Origin: Alicyclobacillus suci
GTDB lineage: Bacteria > Bacillota > Bacilli > Alicyclobacillales > Alicyclobacillaceae
Assembly: GCF_017329615.1 (NCBI RefSeq)
Contig: NZ_JAFMTW010000001.1
Coordinates: forward strand, 1 to 64,000
Direction of reading: 5' to 3'
Length of the DNA stretch: 64,000 nucleotides
Under the pieces are notes generated by a model. The model saw nothing but the letters and a program-made list of their open reading frames with translations. It was not told the origin of the DNA and ran no database searches. Position 1 is the first letter of the stretch. Each line of letters begins with the position of its first letter. Position numbers and translations under genes: made by a program. Below, one piece after another: positions 6,751 to 13,744 of the stretch.

Positions 6751-6902
6751 TGCTCAACCTTCAAAGCAACTGATATAAGTTGTGCTGTACTCGCAATGAT
6801 CTCCGGCAAGACTCTTAGCTCTTCGCCGGAGTATCCCTGTTCGGCGCGGTCCCTAATCCACTGGCATAGTGACTCAATCGTTTGTTCCAACTCGGGTCTC
6901 AT
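6747..6902 (-). CDS. Small prophage protein, unknown function
   Basis: A 51-aa acidic helical protein (MRPELEQTIESLCQWIRDRA). AGGAGGTGTGAT precedes the ATG at 6902. It follows the excisionase-like gene by 13 nt and precedes the antirepressor in the leftward early operon. The function is unknown. Confidence 0.5.
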   Translation of the reverse strand: MRPELEQTIESLCQWIRDRAEQGYSGEELRVLPEIIASTAQLISVALKVEH

Positions 6903-6915
6903 ATCACACCTCCTA

Positions 6916-7137
6916 TCAGTGCTGAACCTTAAATCCAGCCTCAGCTTGTTCTTCAAGCCACTTGATGAACGCTGTTTTGTAAATGCGATGCCTACGCGGG
7001 CCAGCAATCACCACTGGAAACCCAGGAGAGTGCATAATGTTTCGCGCAGTGAATGTTGAAACACCCAGAATCTCAGCGAGCTTCTTGCAATCAAACACGA
7101 GCGGTAGGTCATCGAGATTACGAATGCCCGTTTCCAT
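6916..7137 (-). CDS. Excisionase-like HTH_17 protein
   Basis: A 73-aa winged-helix protein (DCKKLAEILGVSTFTARNIM, then GPRRHRIYKTAFIKWLEEQ). This is the MerR/excisionase-type HTH_17 layout, with recognition helix and a wing of basic residues. AAGGAGGCGTGAC precedes the ATG at 7137. As the second gene of the early operon it could be the Xis factor of the integrase at 9048 or an early transcription regulator. Confidence 0.7.
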   Translation of the reverse strand: METGIRNLDDLPLVFDCKKLAEILGVSTFTARNIMHSPGFPVVIAGPRRHRIYKTAFIKWLEEQAEAGFKVQH

Positions 7138-7148
7138 GTCACGCCTCC

Positions 7149-7382
7149 TTAAGCTGTGTTCACGGAATCGCACATTTCGTGCGATTGACTGTCAAAAAAA
7201 AGTTCTTGAACAGATACTCCGTAGTACTCCGCCAATTTAACCTTAATGTCGTCTCGCGGAATACGTCTCGCATTTTCATACATTTGCAGAGCACTGACAC
7301 TGATGCCTATAGCAGAAGCCGCTTCTTCACGGGATCTTGTGCCACGGAGTGAAACAAGACGCTCAGCGATAATCCGATTCAT
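7149..7382 (-). CDS. Cro-like XRE regulator
   Basis: A 77-aa protein with an XRE HTH over residues 5-60 (SREEAASAIGISVSALQMYE, NARRIP). It is the first gene leftward from the divergent immunity region, the position of cro. GGAGGTGAGGGG precedes the ATG at 7382. The intergenic region carries repeated GCAC/GTGC dyads and a further copy lies inside the 3' end of this gene, so it is probably both a user and a target of these sites. Confidence 0.78.
   Translation of the reverse strand: MNRIIAERLVSLRGTRSREEAASAIGISVSALQMYENARRIPRDDIKVKLAEYYGVSVQELFFDSQSHEMCDSVNTA
7167..7185. promoter_or_regulatory. Immunity operator copy inside the cro-like gene
   Basis: ATCGCACATTTCGTGCGAT is a perfect 7-5-7 dyad and the best copy of the operator repeated in 7395-7492. 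It lies within the last codons of the Cro-like gene, about 210 bp from the main cluster, a spacing that would permit looping between repressor-bound sites. Confidence 0.6.
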
Positions 7383-7394
7383 CCCCTCACCTCC

Positions 7395-7492
7395 AATCGC
7401 ACGTTTTGTGGTACAAACACAGATTACAGCACGTTTCGTGTTGTGTCAACACATTTCGTGCGATTTAATTCAAATTCACACGTTGCGTGTTA
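7395..7492. promoter_or_regulatory. Immunity switch: four operator-like dyads between cro and repressor
   Basis: Four related 14-18 bp sites lie at about 7395-7412, 7427-7443, 7447-7464 and 7475-7492. They share the core GCACRTTTCGTG or CACACGTTGCGTGT. Together with the perfect copy at 7167-7185 the consensus is TCGCAC-N5-GTGCGA. The array covers the divergent promoters for the Cro-like gene and the CI-like repressor and should form the lysis/lysogeny switch. Confidence 0.65.
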
Positions 7493-7520
7493 ATATGTAT
7501 TTGGAAAGGGGCTGGCATAT

Positions 7521-7898
7521 GTGGCCTCATTTGGAGCCAGACTTCGCGAGCTCAGAACCAAATCATCCTTAACGCAAGAGGAACTGGGTAAAAAATTTCA
7601 AATAAGCCCAAGTACCATAGGAATGTATGAAAGAGACGAGCGGGAACCTTCTCTAGATCTCCTTCAACGTTTGGCTGCGTTCTTCGGGGTGACTATTGAT
7701 TATCTTGTCAGCGGAAAAGAACCACATATCGACCCTGATCTAGGACTTGATATTAGTGACCTTTCTCCCGAGGAAATTGAGTTCCTAAATGAACTGAAGG
7801 AAGAAGTTGCTTTTAAGGATTTTTTGAAGGACCCAGAAGAGAAAAAGCGCGAGCTCATTGAAACAGTGAAAATGCTCATGCGCGGGCGAAAGAAATAA
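7521..7898 (+). CDS. CI-like phage repressor (XRE)
   Basis: A 125-aa protein: residues 1-66 are an XRE HTH (SLTQEELGKKFQISPSTIGM, YERDEREPSLDLL) and the rest is an acidic helical C-terminal part, probably for oligomerisation. The GTG at 7521 follows GGAAAGGGG. It is the first gene of the rightward lysogeny operon, followed by an ImmA-type protease gene. There is no autocleavage domain, so induction is likely by ImmA-type cleavage as in ICEBs1, by analogy. Confidence 0.8.
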   Translation: MASFGARLRELRTKSSLTQEELGKKFQISPSTIGMYERDEREPSLDLLQRLAAFFGVTIDYLVSGKEPHIDPDLGLDISDLSPEEIEFLNELKEEVAFKDFLKDPEEKKRELIETVKMLMRGRKK

Positions 7899-7903
7899 CT
7901 TTC

Positions 7904-7930
7904 GGCGGTAGCGACAACGTTGCCGCCTTC
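7904..7930 (+). terminator. Hairpin after repressor gene
   Basis: GGCGG and GCCGCC arms enclose a short loop between the repressor stop and the next ribosome site; only a weak T-rich tract follows. It may reduce read-through into the ImmA-type gene rather than stop it. Confidence 0.35.
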
Positions 7931-7976
7931 ATTTACCCCATAAAACCGAACGTATGTTTGCATGGAGGTAGACATC

Positions 7977-8570
7977 ATGTTACAGACATCTGACGCGGTA
8001 ACGAATGTACAGAAGTTTACACGGACTTTATATGACGGATTGGCAATCCATGTACCTTCGCAAATTGATTTTGAATATATCGCAGATGCGATTGGTATCG
8101 AAGTGCGATTTTGTCCAATTGGGAGCAAGGCATTCACTAAAACGCGCATTGCTCAAGTGGATAGCCGTTTATCACTTGAGGAACAACGCGATGAATTGGC
8201 CCATGAAATATCACACATCATTTTGCATTTTGGCTCCCAATTACATCTACCACCGTCGTTCATAGAACTCCAAGAACGCCAAGCGAATGTATTAGCAGCG
8301 GAATTGCTCGCTCCTATATACATGATTAGGCAGCTGTTCGAATCGGAGTCGATGCCGAATGATGAACGATTGGCGGCTGCGGCCATATCAGAATTGTTCC
8401 ATCTGACGCCAGCGATGGGCAAAGCGAGAATCGCCAAGTACAAGCAACTCCTTTGGTACGAACACACGCCACAATTTGGCCGTGACTATGACAATTCCAT
8501 GTGGATTGGTCATACGCGACTCATGTTTAAGAACGGACAACTCGTAGGCCGACGTAGACACATTGATTAA
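7977..8570 (+). CDS. ImmA/IrrE-type metallopeptidase
   Basis: About 197 aa with the zinc-protease motif DELAHEISHIILH (HExxH) near residue 80 and a downstream acidic helix (ERQANVLAAELLAPIYMI) typical of the IrrE/ImmA family. In ICEBs1 such an enzyme cuts the immunity repressor after DNA damage. GGAGG 8 nt upstream selects the ATG at 7977 over 7962. It lies directly after the repressor gene, its predicted substrate. Confidence 0.88.
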   Translation: MLQTSDAVTNVQKFTRTLYDGLAIHVPSQIDFEYIADAIGIEVRFCPIGSKAFTKTRIAQVDSRLSLEEQRDELAHEISHIILHFGSQLHLPPSFIELQERQANVLAAELLAPIYMIRQLFESESMPNDERLAAAAISELFHLTPAMGKARIAKYKQLLWYEHTPQFGRDYDNSMWIGHTRLMFKNGQLVGRRRHID

Positions 8571-8582
8571 GGGGATGACGAG

Positions 8583-9014
8583 ATGAGTGCTTATCCAGTG
8601 AGCGTTTACGGGGCAATCCCTAGCTTGCATATCACATATGTCGAACCATTCATTAACCCACCGCAACTCGCCGTAAAGTCATATGCACCTTACAAACGTT
8701 TCGCGATTGAAATCGTAGATGACGGTCTTGACACTGCCGGACTTCGCATCGGCGACTATGCCATCTTCCGTGAGCAGGGCTGGCCAAACGATGAACTGCA
8801 AGTGGTGTGCGTCGCGTTTGGGAACGATATGACATTGCGCATCTTGCAGGGTATCCAATCACGAGAACCAATATTGCGGACTGCGCGAGATGTGGTTAGT
8901 GAACAGCGACATCGTAATGATTTCATTGTAGTCGGCGTGCTCGATGGGATCATCAAAGCGGATTTCGTGGAATTCATGGAGGTGGAAGAAGAGGCATTCG
9001 ATTGGGGGTGCTGA
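8583..9014 (+). CDS. S24/LexA-like fold protein without catalytic serine
   Basis: A 143-aa protein. Residues about 38-130 read like the peptidase S24 (LexA C-terminal) beta fold: FAIEIVDDGLDTAGLRIGDY, then a hydrophobic strand and NDFIVVGVLDGII. Where S24 proteases have the nucleophile in G-D-S-M, this protein has DDGLD, so cleavage activity seems lost. It lies 12 nt after the ImmA gene in the lysogeny operon. It could be a dimerisation partner or sensor of the repressor. The fold call is from pattern only. Confidence 0.5.
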   Translation: MSAYPVSVYGAIPSLHITYVEPFINPPQLAVKSYAPYKRFAIEIVDDGLDTAGLRIGDYAIFREQGWPNDELQVVCVAFGNDMTLRILQGIQSREPILRTARDVVSEQRHRNDFIVVGVLDGIIKADFVEFMEVEEEAFDWGC

Positions 9015-9047
9015 TTTCGAAACTTGAAGATAAGGAGGATATTGAAC

Positions 9048-10187
9048 ATGGCAACAGGGCGTATCATTAAACACGGAGACACTTATCGTTACATCATAAG
9101 TGTCGGTCGTGATCCTGTAACGGGAAAGTATAAACAAATCTGGCGAGCCGGGTTTAAAACAAAACGTGAAGCCGACGAAAAAATGCGCGAGCACCTATCG
9201 AAGTTGGAGAATGGAAATGTTCCTGTAGACCTCACTGTAACGCAATTTTTGAAGCAGTTTATTAACGATCATTGCAGGGACATGAAACCCAGCGCTCGCT
9301 GGACATACGAGTATACGTGTGAACACTATATTGAACCTCACATAGGGCAGATTCGATTGGACAAGCTTTCACACGTAAATATTCAAAACTTATATGATAA
9401 ATACAACACGACACTCGCATCAACTACTGTTCATCGTATTCATCGGGTGTTGCGCACCGCTTTAAATTATGCAGTTAAAAACGGGTACCTAACCAAGTCT
9501 CCCATGGAGCGCGTAAACTCCCCAGAACGTCGTACGCGTCGCCGTACAGTCCTTTCTGTACAGCAGGCAAAAACTATGCTGGAATGGCTTAAACCACGTC
9601 GGCCAGGGGCGTATAGGGCGTGCTTCCTTGCTATATACACCGGAATGCGATGCGGTGAAGTGGCGGGGTTACAATGGCATGACATCGAGTGGGACTCTCA
9701 CGTATTACACATTAGACGCGCAAGGCAACGCAGAGGCGGGAAAGATATTGTAGGCACGCCAAAGACAGCGGATAGCGAGCGCGATATTGTCGTGCCTGAT
9801 ATGGTGATGCGCGAATTGAAACTATGGTACGATGCGCAAAAGGCATTTCATCGACTCGCTGGAGAACCTTGGTCGGATGATATGTACGTCGTACGTTTAC
9901 CAGATGGAGAGGTTCCTGACCCTCATATTTTTGCACGAGGTGTGAAGGTTGCGCTCACGAAATTGGATTTACCCGTTGTGACATTTCACGACTTACGTCA
10001 CACACATGCAACATGGTTACTTGAATCGGGTGTGGATTTAAAGGTAGTATCACAACGGCTAGGTCATTCTTCTATCGCCGTAACGGCAGACGTTTACAGT
10101 CACGTTACTCGCCGTCTACAGGAGACTGCAGTCAAAAAACTTGAGGATATGATGAGGGGCGAGATAAGCAGCGAAAATAATTTGTAG
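9048..10187 (+). CDS. int: Tyrosine site-specific integrase
   Basis: A 379-aa phage integrase. It has an AP2-like arm-binding N-terminus (residues 1-55), a SAM-like core-binding domain (60-155) and a catalytic domain with Arg201 (TGMRCGE), Lys239, HxxR at 314-317 (HDLRHTH), His340 (LGHSS) and nucleophile Tyr350. All catalytic residues are present. AAGGAGGATATTGAAC precedes the ATG at 9048. It is the last gene of the prophage and lies about 100 bp from the 3' end of tRNA-Arg, the expected att site. It recombines attP with attB and, with Xis, reverses this. Confidence 0.95.
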   Translation: MATGRIIKHGDTYRYIISVGRDPVTGKYKQIWRAGFKTKREADEKMREHLSKLENGNVPVDLTVTQFLKQFINDHCRDMKPSARWTYEYTCEHYIEPHIGQIRLDKLSHVNIQNLYDKYNTTLASTTVHRIHRVLRTALNYAVKNGYLTKSPMERVNSPERRTRRRTVLSVQQAKTMLEWLKPRRPGAYRACFLAIYTGMRCGEVAGLQWHDIEWDSHVLHIRRARQRRGGKDIVGTPKTADSERDIVVPDMVMRELKLWYDAQKAFHRLAGEPWSDDMYVVRLPDGEVPDPHIFARGVKVALTKLDLPVVTFHDLRHTHATWLLESGVDLKVVSQRLGHSSIAVTADVYSHVTRRLQETAVKKLEDMMRGEISSENNL

Positions 10188-10281
10188 ATCATTTGTAGAT
10201 CACGCGATTTTTAAGCAAAGAAAAAAGCCTCTCGGTTTTGGCCGAGAAGCCTTATCCTTCAAGGGTTTCCCCGTCTACAAA
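10181..10281. repeat. Integrase arm-site-like repeats TTTGTAGATCA
   Basis: An 11-bp sequence TTTGTAGATCA occurs twice in tandem at 10181-10202, overlapping the integrase stop. Its core TTTGTAGA recurs inverted as TCTACAAA at 10274-10281, just before the tRNA 3' end. Spaced direct and inverted copies beside an att core are what arm-type integrase sites look like. Confidence 0.45.
10219..10253 (-). terminator. Rho-independent terminator of tRNA-Arg
   Basis: Read leftward, CTTCTCGG and CCGAGAGG arms with one bulge are followed by TTTTTTC, giving a good terminator for the leftward tRNA-Arg transcript. It lies between the tRNA and the integrase gene. Confidence 0.75.
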
Positions 10282-10284
10282 AAG

Positions 10285-10360
10285 TGGCGCGTCCGGAGGG
10301 ATTCGAACCCCCGACCTCTGGCTCCGGAGGCCAGCGCTCTATCCACTAAGCTACGGACGC
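10285..10360 (-). tRNA. tRNA-Arg (anticodon CCG), CCA encoded
   Basis: A complete cloverleaf: acceptor GCGTCCG/CGGACGC, anticodon arm TGGCC-TCCGGAG-, T-arm with GTTCGAATC, discriminator G and an encoded CCA. The leftward promoter is likely TATACT near 10373-10378. Its 3' end faces the prophage integrase and is the presumed attB. Confidence 0.95.
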
Positions 10361-10388
10361 AAGCGACGTTTAGTATAATAACACGTAC

Positions 10389-10404
10389 TTGCACATTTGT
10401 GCAA
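10389..10404. promoter_or_regulatory. Short dyad upstream of tRNA-Arg
   Basis: TTGCACA and TGTGCAA arms flank a 2-nt centre, immediately upstream of the tRNA-Arg promoter and downstream of the trpE gene. It is probably part of the promoter or of a transcription boundary; its role is unknown. Confidence 0.3.
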
Positions 10405-10500
10405 TAGTGAAATCAAATTTTTTGGCGCCCAGATCCAGATATTCCGAACAGTCCCCTCTTGACAAGGGAACCACCCGGTGAGACACGCGCGGGCGATGTT

Positions 10501-12057
10501 TCAGACAAGGTGCCTCCCGCGCAAAACATCCAGAATTGCCCCTGCTTTGTGGTGACACTCTTCCCATTCGCGTACGGGAACGCTGTCGAGCACGATACCC
10601 GCGCCCACCTGTACGTACTGCGTCCCCTTCAGTTCTAATACGGAGCGGATGATAATGGCCGTATTGGCATTCCCCATCGCGTCCACCATGCCGATGAACC
10701 CGCCGTATGGCCCCCGGCGCAACGTCTCGAGCTCGTCGATAATTTCCATCGCCCGAATCTTCGGCGCGCCAGAGAGCGTGCCGTTGGGAAACGTCGAGAG
10801 AAGGGCGTGGAAAACACTCACGTCGGGTCGCAGTGTGCCGCGCACGCGCGACACGAGGTGAAACAAGTGAGAGTAACGCTCGACCACCATAAAATCAGGA
10901 ACATGTACGGATCCACTGAGGCAGACTCGACCGAGATCGTTCCGACAGAGATCAACTAGCATCACGTGTTCCGCTGATTCCTTTTCATCTGCCTTCAGCG
11001 CTTCGATGAGTGCCGCGTCTTCTTCCGGTGACCCCCCTCGGCCCCGCGACGTCCCAGCAATAGGTTTCATTTCCGCAGCCCCGTTCAGCGCGCGAAACTG
11101 AACCTCTGGACTAGCGCCGTACAGACGCATGCCCGGATATTCCGCAACAAACATATAGGGCGAAGGATTCAACCGTCGCAGGGCATCGTAGGCTGCGTAA
11201 GGGTGAAGAGCGCCCTCAATACGCAGCCGCGTGGAAAGCACCACTTGAAAAATGTCCCCTTGTGCAATGTACTCGCGTGCCCGCTCTACATTGGCGCAGT
11301 ACCGTTCCTGGGAGACGTCGTACTGCACAGACGGCACTTGTCGACTGCCTTCTCCTGCAACCGCCTTTGCATCAGACAATTCCTTAGGTTCTTCGAGGCC
11401 CGCCTTCGCAACGTGCGCCACCATTGATGCAAATTCGTCGATTCTGTGCCTAAGTGAACTGCCCACGCCATCGTGTTGGTCGCGCGTGACGTCGAGAATT
11501 AAATCCTGGAAGTGGAAGGTAAGATCTGAGCCGCCCCACTGCAATATCCCGGCGTGCCACTGCAGGCGGATGTCAGGTACATTCCTGTCATCATGGGCCG
11601 TCTTCGGCAATCGTTCCAAATAATGTACGCCGTCGTAACCGACGTAACCAAGAAAGCCAGCGCTAAACGGCTCCTCCATGTCACGTGCGCAAAGCGCTTG
11701 CAGTCGAATACGTAGTTCCTCGAGAAAAGCCATCGCATCAGCCGGTCGAAAGTAGCGTGGTGAACCACTGACGACGCTTGACCATACACCGGGTGACTTC
11801 ACTTCCTCAACAGCATCCGGCAAATCCGCAAAGCTCGGTTCAAGGGCGGCAATCGCGTTCATTGTAACGAGTCCATCTTTCACTTGCACATCAACAACTG
11901 GACACACCCCGAGCAAACTCATCTGATAGGCTGCATTCTCATCATCACGCCCGGCTTCCAAAAGAAAGGCCTGCCCCTCGCCGAGCAAAGATGTTGCATG
12001 AAGGTATAAATAAAAGGGATCGACCTTAGCTACATTTGCATACGTATAAGATTGCAC
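10501..12057 (-). CDS. trpE: Anthranilate synthase component I-like (TrpE/PabB family)
   Basis: About 518 aa. Chorismate-binding enzyme: the C-terminal 260 residues carry the motifs PIAGTSRGRGGSPEEDAAL, VDLCRNDLGRV and GTLSGAPKIRAMEIIDELE. PIAGT, with Ala, is the anthranilate synthase form; PabB enzymes of the Lys-nucleophile type have PIKGT. It makes anthranilate from chorismate with ammonia from the partner subunit. GGAGAGGAG 9 nt before GTG 12057 suggests that start; GTG 12090 is an alternative. It follows the amidotransferase gene. The N-terminal tryptophan-site motif LLES reads LLEA. A PabB role is not excluded, as no other trp or pab genes are nearby. Confidence 0.82.
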   Translation of the reverse strand: MQSYTYANVAKVDPFYLYLHATSLLGEGQAFLLEAGRDDENAAYQMSLLGVCPVVDVQVKDGLVTMNAIAALEPSFADLPDAVEEVKSPGVWSSVVSGSPRYFRPADAMAFLEELRIRLQALCARDMEEPFSAGFLGYVGYDGVHYLERLPKTAHDDRNVPDIRLQWHAGILQWGGSDLTFHFQDLILDVTRDQHDGVGSSLRHRIDEFASMVAHVAKAGLEEPKELSDAKAVAGEGSRQVPSVQYDVSQERYCANVERAREYIAQGDIFQVVLSTRLRIEGALHPYAAYDALRRLNPSPYMFVAEYPGMRLYGASPEVQFRALNGAAEMKPIAGTSRGRGGSPEEDAALIEALKADEKESAEHVMLVDLCRNDLGRVCLSGSVHVPDFMVVERYSHLFHLVSRVRGTLRPDVSVFHALLSTFPNGTLSGAPKIRAMEIIDELETLRRGPYGGFIGMVDAMGNANTAIIIRSVLELKGTQYVQVGAGIVLDSVPVREWEECHHKAGAILDVLRGRHLV

Positions 12058-12135
12058 GCTCACGGACTCCTCTCCATCTTGTACCACCACGACAAGAACA
12101 CCCGAAATCCCTTCGACGCCGCGATAACTTTCTAG

Positions 12136-12699
12136 TTAAGCCGCGATTCTCAAGAAATTCTCAAGCATTTGCTTTCCGCAATCTGTGAGAATGGACTCTG
12201 GATGGAACTGAACCCCTAGCGCACCAGTCGGTTCGTGCCGCATTGCCATGATGATATCTCCAACATGTGCAGTCACTGTAAAGGTGTTAGGAAGCGTGGA
12301 GGCATCCACGATGAGAGAATGATATCGAGTCGCGCGAAATGGGGATGGAACATCGTGAAACAGCGCATCACCGTTGTGATGAATCATCGACGTCTTACCA
12401 TGAATCGGCGTCTTAGCCCGGGTCACCCGGCCGCCAAATGCGACAGCTAACGACTGATGCCCAAGACAAACACCGAGTACAGGTACGCGACCAGAGAAAT
12501 ATTGAATTGCCTCAATAGAGATACCCGCCTCCAGAGGGGAACATGGACCCGGTGAGACCAGGACGGCAGACGGGTTCAATTGCTGAAGTTCATGCAAAGG
12601 CGTGTCATTTCTTCGAACCATAACTTCACAGCCCAATTCGGCACAATATTGCACTAAATTGTAAGTGAATGAATCGAAATTATCGATAACTAATAACAC
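12136..12699 (-). CDS. trpG: Anthranilate/aminodeoxychorismate synthase component II
   Basis: A 187-aa class I glutamine amidotransferase. It has the oxyanion motif SPGPCSPLEAG, nucleophile Cys in GVCLGHQ, and His-Glu in GVQFHPESI. It releases ammonia from glutamine for the component I partner encoded just downstream. GAGGAG stands 9 nt before the GTG start at 12699. In Bacillus a single protein of this type serves both tryptophan and folate synthesis, so pabA is an equally fair name. Confidence 0.88.
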   Translation of the reverse strand: MLLVIDNFDSFTYNLVQYCAELGCEVMVRRNDTPLHELQQLNPSAVLVSPGPCSPLEAGISIEAIQYFSGRVPVLGVCLGHQSLAVAFGGRVTRAKTPIHGKTSMIHHNGDALFHDVPSPFRATRYHSLIVDASTLPNTFTVTAHVGDIIMAMRHEPTGALGVQFHPESILTDCGKQMLENFLRIAA

Positions 12700-12835
12700 T
12701 TCACTAACTCCTCTCGAGTGCCCGAAGTAATGGACACTACACTCATCTCAACTGCCTCAACTGAACTCATAAATAACGGTACATGACAACCCGCATGGAG
12801 TCAACAGATAACACTTGAAAAAGGACACAAAAAAA

Positions 12836-12857
12836 GCCCACCAGCTTCATGGTGGGC
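12836..12857 (-). terminator. Terminator built from the tRNA-Ile 3' end
   Basis: A perfect 8-bp stem (TGGTGGGC/GCCCACCA on the plus strand) with a 6-nt loop is followed, leftward, by a run of seven T. The upstream arm is the 3' acceptor strand and CCA of tRNA-Ile, so the hairpin and mature tRNA ends share bases. Confidence 0.8.
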
Positions 12858-12926
12858 CCAGGAGGACTCGAACCTCCGACCTCACGATTATCAGTCGTGC
12901 GCTCTAGCCAGCTGAGCTATGGGCCC
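12850..12926 (-). tRNA. tRNA-Ile (GAT), CCA encoded
   Basis: Acceptor GGGCCCA/TGGGCCC, anticodon loop CTGATAA, T-loop GTTCGAGTC and an encoded CCA. Its 74-nt body is identical to the second tRNA-Ile at 13765-13838. The 3' end forms half of a terminator stem, and the 5' end takes part in the hairpin at 12923-12942. Confidence 0.95.
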
Positions 12927-12946
12927 GCATACCTGCGGGGCTTTTT
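12923..12946 (+). terminator. Plus-strand terminator at the 5' end of tRNA-Ile
   Basis: CCCGCA-TACC-TGCGGG followed by GCTTTTTTC is a canonical terminator, but reads rightward, antisense to the leftward tRNA genes. It would stop antisense transcription entering the tRNA cluster. Confidence 0.6.
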
Positions 12947-13042
12947 TCTCGTTATGTACGAAACACTACAATAGAAAGACAAACTTATTATCGCCACTTG
13001 TTATACATCTTACAATTCGTGCACTGTGTACATAAACAAGAT

Positions 13043-13119
13043 TGGCGGAGCTGACGGGATTCGAACCCGCGGTCTCCTGCGTGACAGGCAGGCATGTTAG
13101 GCCTCTACACCACAGCTCC
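13043..13119 (-). tRNA. tRNA-Asp (GTC), CCA encoded
   Basis: Acceptor GGAGCTG/CAGCTCC, anticodon loop CTGTCAC with GTC, T-arm GGTTCGAATCCC, discriminator G and encoded CCA. It is the last gene of the leftward run that starts at 13690. Confidence 0.95.
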
Positions 13120-13122
13120 ACG

Positions 13123-13198
13123 TGGTTGCGGGGGCAGGACTTGAACCTGCGACCTTCGGGTTATGAGCCCGACGAGCTGCCAACTGCTCCACCCCGCG
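13123..13198 (-). tRNA. Initiator tRNA-fMet (CAT), CCA encoded
   Basis: The 5' CGCGGGG with a C1-A72 mismatch, three G-C pairs in the anticodon stem (GGG-CTCATAA-CCC) and CCA identify an initiator rather than elongator tRNA-Met. Confidence 0.95.
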
Positions 13199-13213
13199 CT
13201 AAAATGATTTAGA

Positions 13214-13288
13214 TGGTGGACGGTGGCAGGATCGAACTGCCGACCCCTCGCGTGTGAAGCGAGTGCTCTCCCCCTGAGCTAACCGTCC
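13214..13288 (-). tRNA. tRNA-Val (CAC), CCA encoded
   Basis: Acceptor GGACGGT/ACCGTCC, anticodon stem CTCGC/GCGAG with loop TTCACAC giving CAC, T-loop TTCGATC, CCA encoded. Only this minor-codon Val tRNA is present here. Confidence 0.93.
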
Positions 13289-13290
13289 AC

Positions 13291-13365
13291 TGGTGACCCC
13301 AGCGGGATTCGAACCCGCGTTACCGCCGTGAAAGGGCGGTGTCTTAACCGCTTGACCATGGGGCC
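13291..13365 (-). tRNA. tRNA-Glu (TTC), CCA encoded
   Basis: Acceptor GGCCCCA/TGGGGTC with one G-T pair, anticodon loop CTTTCAC giving TTC, T-arm GGTTCGAATCCC, CCA encoded. It is 2 nt from tRNA-Val. Confidence 0.94.
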
Positions 13366-13369
13366 AAAT

Positions 13370-13444
13370 TGGCTCCCCGAGTAGGATTCGAACCTACGAC
13401 CCTCCGATTAACAGTCGGATGCTCTACCGCTGAGCTATCGAGGA
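13370..13444 (-). tRNA. tRNA-Asn (GTT), CCA encoded
   Basis: Acceptor TCCTCGA/TCGGGGA, anticodon stem TCCGA/TCGGA, loop CTGTTAA giving GTT, discriminator G, CCA encoded. Confidence 0.94.
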
Positions 13445-13447
13445 ATG

Positions 13448-13523
13448 TGGTGGAGGTAGACGGATTCGAACCGACGACCCCCTGCTTGCAAGGCAGGTGC
13501 TCTCCCAGCTGAGCTATACCCCC
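13448..13523 (-). tRNA. tRNA-Ala (TGC), CCA encoded
   Basis: Acceptor GGGGGTA/TACCTCC, anticodon stem CCTGC/GCAGG, loop CTTGCAA giving TGC, CCA encoded. Confidence 0.94.
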
Positions 13524-13530
13524 AAAGTAA

Positions 13531-13610
13531 TGCCGAAGGCCGGACTCGAACCGGCACGGTTTCCCGCACGATTTTGAGTCGTGTGCGTCTGCCAATTCCG
13601 CCACTTCGGC
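13531..13610 (-). tRNA. tRNA-Leu (CAA), CCA not encoded
   Basis: A class II tRNA with a short variable arm: acceptor GCCGAAG/CTTCGGC, anticodon loop CTCAAAA giving CAA. The genomic 3' end reads TTA after the discriminator, so CCA must be added enzymatically. Confidence 0.93.
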
Positions 13611-13613
13611 ATG

Positions 13614-13690
13614 TGGCGTGCCCTGAGAGATTCGAACTCCCGACCTTTTGATTCGTAGTCAAACGCTCTATCCAGCTGAGCTAAGGGCAC
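13614..13690 (-). tRNA. tRNA-Arg (ACG), CCA encoded
   Basis: Acceptor GTGCCCT/AGGGCAC, anticodon loop CTACGAA giving ACG (wobble inosine expected), CCA encoded. It is the first gene of the leftward tRNA run and has a strong promoter just upstream. Confidence 0.95.
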
Positions 13691-13715
13691 AAAAATATCT
13701 TGAGCAACGAAAAAC

Positions 13716-13744
13716 ATTATATCATTTATTCTACTGCACTGCAA
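13716..13744 (-). promoter_or_regulatory. Sigma-A promoter of the tRNA-Arg to tRNA-Asp run
   Basis: Read leftward: TTGCAG, a 17-nt spacer and a perfect TATAAT at 13716-13721, about 26 nt before the tRNA-Arg 5' end. This should drive eight or nine tRNA genes. Confidence 0.75.

Larger units (their letters stand above)
1..10284. mobile_element. Right part of a temperate prophage integrated at tRNA-Arg(CCG)
   Basis: All genes from the left edge to the integrase are of phage type and are organised as divergent early and lysogeny operons. The integrase end abuts the 3' end of a tRNA gene, the commonest target of tyrosine integrases. Structural and lysis genes and the other att site must lie to the left, outside the window. 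The boundary at about 10284 is inferred from the tRNA 3' end. Confidence 0.8.
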
